DNA from: Avanaerovorax sp964442135
GTDB taxonomy: Bacteria > Bacillota > Clostridia > Peptostreptococcales > Anaerovoracaceae
Assembly (NCBI GenBank): GCA_964442135.1
Contig: CAYTYN010000033.1
Coordinates: 1-15,591, forward strand
DNA length: 15,591 nucleotides
Direction: 5' to 3'
Numbering within the stretch: the stretch's first letter is position 1; every line of letters starts with the position of its first letter. The translations under genes and the position numbers were made by a program. The notes under the pieces are model-generated. The model was not told the origin of the DNA. It made no database searches and saw nothing but the letters and a program-made list of their open reading frames with translations. Below, one piece after another: positions 12,591 through 15,591 of this stretch.

Positions 12591-15215
12591 ATGGAAAAGC
12601 TCGGACTCAACCATATAAGAAGGATGTTCAGGGAGTTTTATGTGAGCAAGGGACACTATCCTGCAAAGAGCGCATCCCTAATACCTCATAATGACAGATC
12701 GCTCCTTCTCATAAACTCCGGTATGGCTCCTCTCAAGCCGTATTTCGCCGGTCTCGAGACTCCGCCGGCTAAGAGGATGACCACATGTCAGAAATGTATC
12801 CGTACCGGTGACATAGAAAATGTAGGAAGGACGTCTCGCCACGGTACCTTCTTCGAGATGCTGGGAAGCTTCTCCTTCGGCGATTATTTCAAGGAGGAGT
12901 CTCTGGCCTGGGGATGGGAATTCATAACGGAGTGTCTCAAGCTGCCTGTGGACAGGCTGTGGGCTTCGGTGTATGAGGACGATGAACAGGCCTATGACAT
13001 ATGGAAAAAACTGGGTCTGCCTGAGGAAAGGATAGTAAAGCTGGGCAAGGAAGACAACTTCTGGGAAATAGGCCTGGGACCATGCGGGCCTTGTTCCGAG
13101 ATATATTACGACAGGGGAGAGGAATTCGGCTGCGGAAAGCCGGACTGCAAGCCGGGATGCGAATGCGACAGATATATTGAATTTTGGAATCACGTTTTCA
13201 CTCAGTTTTCCAGGGAGGAGGACGGATCCTATACAGATCTTGCCTATCCTAATATAGATACAGGTATGGGACTGGAGAGGATCGCATGCATCTGCCAGGG
13301 CGTCGATTCCATATTCGATATCGATACCATAAAGTATATCAGGGAAGGCGTAACTGAAATGGCAGCCATAGATTACGGCGACGGAGCCCTCCCTACAGAC
13401 GTTTCGGTCCGCATAATCACCGATCACATAAGATCAGTAGTATTCATGATAGGCGACGGCATCATTCCTTCCAATGAGGGGAGGGGATATGTGCTCCGCC
13501 GTCTAATCAGAAGAGCTGCCCGCCACGGAAGGCTTATAGGCACAAGGGAAAGCTTTCTGCCGGATCTTGCCGATCGGGTAGTGGAAATGTCGGGAGAGGC
13601 ATACCCTGTAATAGCCGAAAAGGAGGACTACATAAAAAAGATCATCTCGGTGGAAGAGGATAAATTCGCCGCTACCATCGATCAGGGGATGTCCATAATA
13701 GGAGAATACATCCGCAGGCTTAAGGATGAGGGTAGGGATATCCTGGATGGAGAGAAGGTTTTCAAGCTCTACGACACATACGGCTTCCCTCCTGAGCTGA
13801 CAGAGGAAATCCTGGAGGAACAGGGAATCAGATTCGACAGGGAAGGCTTTGCCTCCCACATGGAAAAGCAAAAGGAGATGGCAAGAGCCGGAAGAAAGGC
13901 TGCCGACGAAGAGGGCTGGAAGGAGGCTGTACTCGCCGTGGATGTGCCTGAAACTGTGTTCATAGGCTATGAGTCTTCTGAAGCCGATGGAAAAATCCTG
14001 GCGATCACATCAGACGATGGCGCCCTTGAAAAGGCTGAAGCCGGACAGACGGTCACAGTTTACCTGGATAGAACTCCTTTCTACGCCGAAGGAGGCGGTC
14101 AGGTATGCGACAGAGGAATCATCACCGCAGATGACGGAAGCTTTTCGGCAAATGTGGTTTCAGTGAGTAAATCTCACGGAGCTTACGCTCACAGAGCAGA
14201 GGTGACGAAAGGTGCCGCAGATGTAGGAGACGTGGTCAAATGCAGTGTGGATGTTTTGAGGAGAAATTCCTCCGCCAGGAATCACACCGCCACCCATCTT
14301 CTCCACGGAGCCCTTAGGGAGATCGTGGGAAGCCACGTTCAGCAGGCCGGGTCATACGTCAGCGGCGAAGCTCTCCGCTTCGACTTCACTCATTTCGAGG
14401 GAATGACCAGGGAGCAGATCAGAAGGGTGGAGGACAGGGTGAACGAGAACATCCTTAAATTCCTCCCTGTTGAAGCATCTGAGATGACTATGGAGCAGGC
14501 TAAAGAGAAGGGAGCCACGGCTCTGTTCGGAGAAAAGTACGGGGATGTGGTCAGGGTTGTCAGCTGCGGCAATGTGAGCATGGAATTGTGCGGTGGCATC
14601 CATGTAAGCAACACAGGCCAGATAGGAGCCTTCAAGATAGTTTCAGAATCAGGGGTGGCCTCCGGCGTCAGAAGGATCGAGGCTGTGACCGGCATAGGAC
14701 TTTTGAGACGGGAAGAAGAGGAAGAAGCAATTATAAGGGATGCTTCTGCGGCTCTGAAGACAGTTCCGGCTTCACTGGCGGAAAAGGCGGCTTCCGCCGC
14801 AGCCGAGCTTAAGGCTGTAAAAAAAGAACTGGATGACGTTAAGAAGGCAGCCATGGGAAACGCTACAGATGAGCTTGTAAAGGCGGCCAAGGAAATAAAC
14901 GGAGTGAAGCTGATCGCCTCCCGATTCGACGGAGCTGCGGCAGATGAGCTGAGAAGCCTGTCAGACGATATAAAGAAGGAGCATAAGGGTGTGGTAATGG
15001 TCTTTGCCTCCGTCAACGAGCCGAAGGTGACCTTTATCGTTTCCGTAACCGACGATTTGGTGGAGAAGGGAATTCACGCCGGAAGGATGGTTAAAGAAAT
15101 CGCTGCTGTGTGCGGAGGAGGCGGCGGCGGAAAGGCCGATATGGCTCAGGCCGGCGCGAAGGATTCTTCTAAAATTTCTGACGCGTTTGCTGTTGCGGAA
15201 TCCCTGCTGAAGTAG
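12591..15215 (+). CDS. alaS: Alanine--tRNA ligase
   Basis: This is a full-length 874-residue class II synthetase. The N-terminal catalytic domain has LINSGMAPLKPYF, RHGTFFEMLGSFSFGDYF (motif 2 region) and GMGLERI (motif 3). A tRNA-recognition region follows (RGYVLRRLIRRAARHG). The editing domain, which clears Ser- and Gly-tRNA-Ala, has its zinc ligands H565 and H569 (HTATH), C667 and H671 (CGGIH). The C-Ala domain follows a Lys/Glu/Ala coiled segment (about 740-770) and has the glycine run GGGGGGKADMAQAG near the end. AGGAGG lies about 8 bp before the ATG. It shares direction and close spacing with the phosphohexomutase upstream and ireB downstream, the latter being the usual Firmicutes order. 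Confidence 0.98.
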   Translation: MEKLGLNHIRRMFREFYVSKGHYPAKSASLIPHNDRSLLLINSGMAPLKPYFAGLETPPAKRMTTCQKCIRTGDIENVGRTSRHGTFFEMLGSFSFGDYFKEESLAWGWEFITECLKLPVDRLWASVYEDDEQAYDIWKKLGLPEERIVKLGKEDNFWEIGLGPCGPCSEIYYDRGEEFGCGKPDCKPGCECDRYIEFWNHVFTQFSREEDGSYTDLAYPNIDTGMGLERIACICQGVDSIFDIDTIKYIREGVTEMAAIDYGDGALPTDVSVRIITDHIRSVVFMIGDGIIPSNEGRGYVLRRLIRRAARHGRLIGTRESFLPDLADRVVEMSGEAYPVIAEKEDYIKKIISVEEDKFAATIDQGMSIIGEYIRRLKDEGRDILDGEKVFKLYDTYGFPPELTEEILEEQGIRFDREGFASHMEKQKEMARAGRKAADEEGWKEAVLAVDVPETVFIGYESSEADGKILAITSDDGALEKAEAGQTVTVYLDRTPFYAEGGGQVCDRGIITADDGSFSANVVSVSKSHGAYAHRAEVTKGAADVGDVVKCSVDVLRRNSSARNHTATHLLHGALREIVGSHVQQAGSYVSGEALRFDFTHFEGMTREQIRRVEDRVNENILKFLPVEASEMTMEQAKEKGATALFGEKYGDVVRVVSCGNVSMELCGGIHVSNTGQIGAFKIVSESGVASGVRRIEAVTGIGLLRREEEEEAIIRDASAALKTVPASLAEKAASAAAELKAVKKELDDVKKAAMGNATDELVKAAKEINGVKLIASRFDGAAADELRSLSDDIKKEHKGVVMVFASVNEPKVTFIVSVTDDLVEKGIHAGRMVKEIAAVCGGGGGGKADMAQAGAKDSSKISDAFAVAESLLK

Positions 15216-15221
15216 TATAAT
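15193..15221 (+). promoter_or_regulatory. Promoter for ireB inside the alaS 3' end
   Basis: TTGCGG (15193-15198), a 17-bp spacer and a perfect TATAAT (15216-15221) begin within the last codons of alaS and end just after its TAG. This would let ireB be expressed apart from alaS. Confidence 0.55.
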
Positions 15222-15252
15222 ACCTTCAGGATATCAAAGGAGGTTCGAGATT

Positions 15253-15498
15253 ATGGAAAGAAAGACTATAATGTTTGATGCGGCTAAGACCCAGCAGAAG
15301 AGCACCAGAGAGATTCTGGAGGAAGTTTACGCGGCTCTGGAGGAAAGGGGATACAATGGTATCGATCAGATGGTAGGATATATTCTTTCCGGCGATCCTT
15401 CCTACATCACCAGCCATAACAACGCCAGGATGATGATCAGCCGTATAGACCGAGATGACCTGACAGAAGAGATACTCAGGGAATATCTTAAGAAATAA
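15253..15498 (+). CDS. ireB: IreB family regulatory phosphoprotein (DUF965)
   Basis: The 81-residue protein matches IreB/YrzL: REILEEVYAALEERGYNGID, QMVGYILSGDPSYITSHNNAR, then DLTEEILREYLKK. In Enterococcus IreB is phosphorylated on N-terminal threonines by the PASTA kinase IreK and restrains cell-envelope stress tolerance. In Clostridioides and Bacillus the family is linked to control of peptidoglycan precursor synthesis. Here the N-terminal tail has T5 and T13, so kinase control is plausible but inferred. AAAGGAGG (15236-15243) lies 9 bp before the ATG. The alaS-ireB-ruvX order is conserved in Firmicutes, so a Holliday junction resolvase gene is expected beyond the window, though a terminator follows ireB here. 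Confidence 0.95.
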   Translation: MERKTIMFDAAKTQQKSTREILEEVYAALEERGYNGIDQMVGYILSGDPSYITSHNNARMMISRIDRDDLTEEILREYLKK

Positions 15499-15507
15499 AC
15501 CGGATAG

Positions 15508-15535
15508 AAAGCGGCAGGCAGCTCCTGCCGCTTTT
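15508..15535 (+). terminator. Intrinsic terminator after ireB
   Basis: AAAGCGGCAGG (15508-15518), loop CAGCT, CCTGCCGCTTT (15524-15534) make a perfect 11-bp stem with TTTT at its end. The A-run on the left means it may also work for transcripts from the right. The remaining 56 bases to the window end show no start codon with a ribosome site and no recognisable gene. Confidence 0.92.
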
Positions 15536-15591
15536 GGATTGTGGCTTTAGCGGCGGTTTCGAGCACGAAGGGCGAGAAACAATAAACCACC

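Noticed and set aside
13969..14166. Plus-strand 65-codon frame inside alaS, and several long antisense frames across obgE, alaS and the radical SAM gene
   Set aside because: All lie within well-recognised genes in another frame, lack ribosome sites and have no family resemblance.
15402..15590. Minus-strand open frame entering from the right end
   Set aside because: It runs antisense through the terminator and most of ireB and shows no protein-family pattern. It is a shadow frame.

Overview
The window looks like chromosomal housekeeping DNA from a low-to-mid GC anaerobic Firmicute of class Clostridia; the gut or oral Anaerovoracaceae/Family XIII type is my guess and is not proven. The reasons are strong AGGAGG-type ribosome sites, Firmicutes-type gene neighbourhoods (rplU-rpmA-obg; alaS-ireB), a Firmicutes-type L21 leader, a DUF896 gene, and a ComEA with separate SLBB and HhH modules. 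Every gene call is on the + strand.

Layout. Positions 1-309 hold the 3' end of a probable LysR-type regulator. A promoter and an L21-type leader then precede rplU and rpmA, which end at a clear intrinsic terminator (1362-1386). Next come obgE, an HD-domain hydrolase, a TIGR03960-type radical SAM protein and its TIGR03936/DUF2344 partner. The last three are tightly packed or overlap. A 155-bp spacer rich in inverted repeats leads to comEA.

The region 6430-7830 is the odd part. The last ~230 bp of comEA, including the promoter-like sequence at its stop codon, is repeated about 1.15 kb downstream as a decayed, frameshifted copy. Between the two copies lie an AT-rich gene that I cannot recognise (6725-7447) and a 50-nt near-perfect palindrome. 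It looks like an inserted accessory segment. After it come a DUF896 gene, iscS, iscU and mnmA (sulfur mobilisation, Fe-S scaffold and tRNA 2-thiolation, one functional chain), a phosphohexomutase, alaS and ireB. A strong terminator follows at 15508-15535. The last 56 bases show no gene.

Functionally the window joins ribosome and tRNA biology (L21, L27, Obg, MnmA, AlaS, probably the radical SAM pair), Fe-S and sulfur trafficking (IscS, IscU), DNA uptake (ComEA), and cell-envelope or carbon control (phosphohexomutase, IreB). No tRNA, rRNA, CRISPR array, transposase or integrase was seen. No stretch over 300 bp is empty: the longest non-coding interval (7448-7854) holds the palindrome and the comEA pseudogene.
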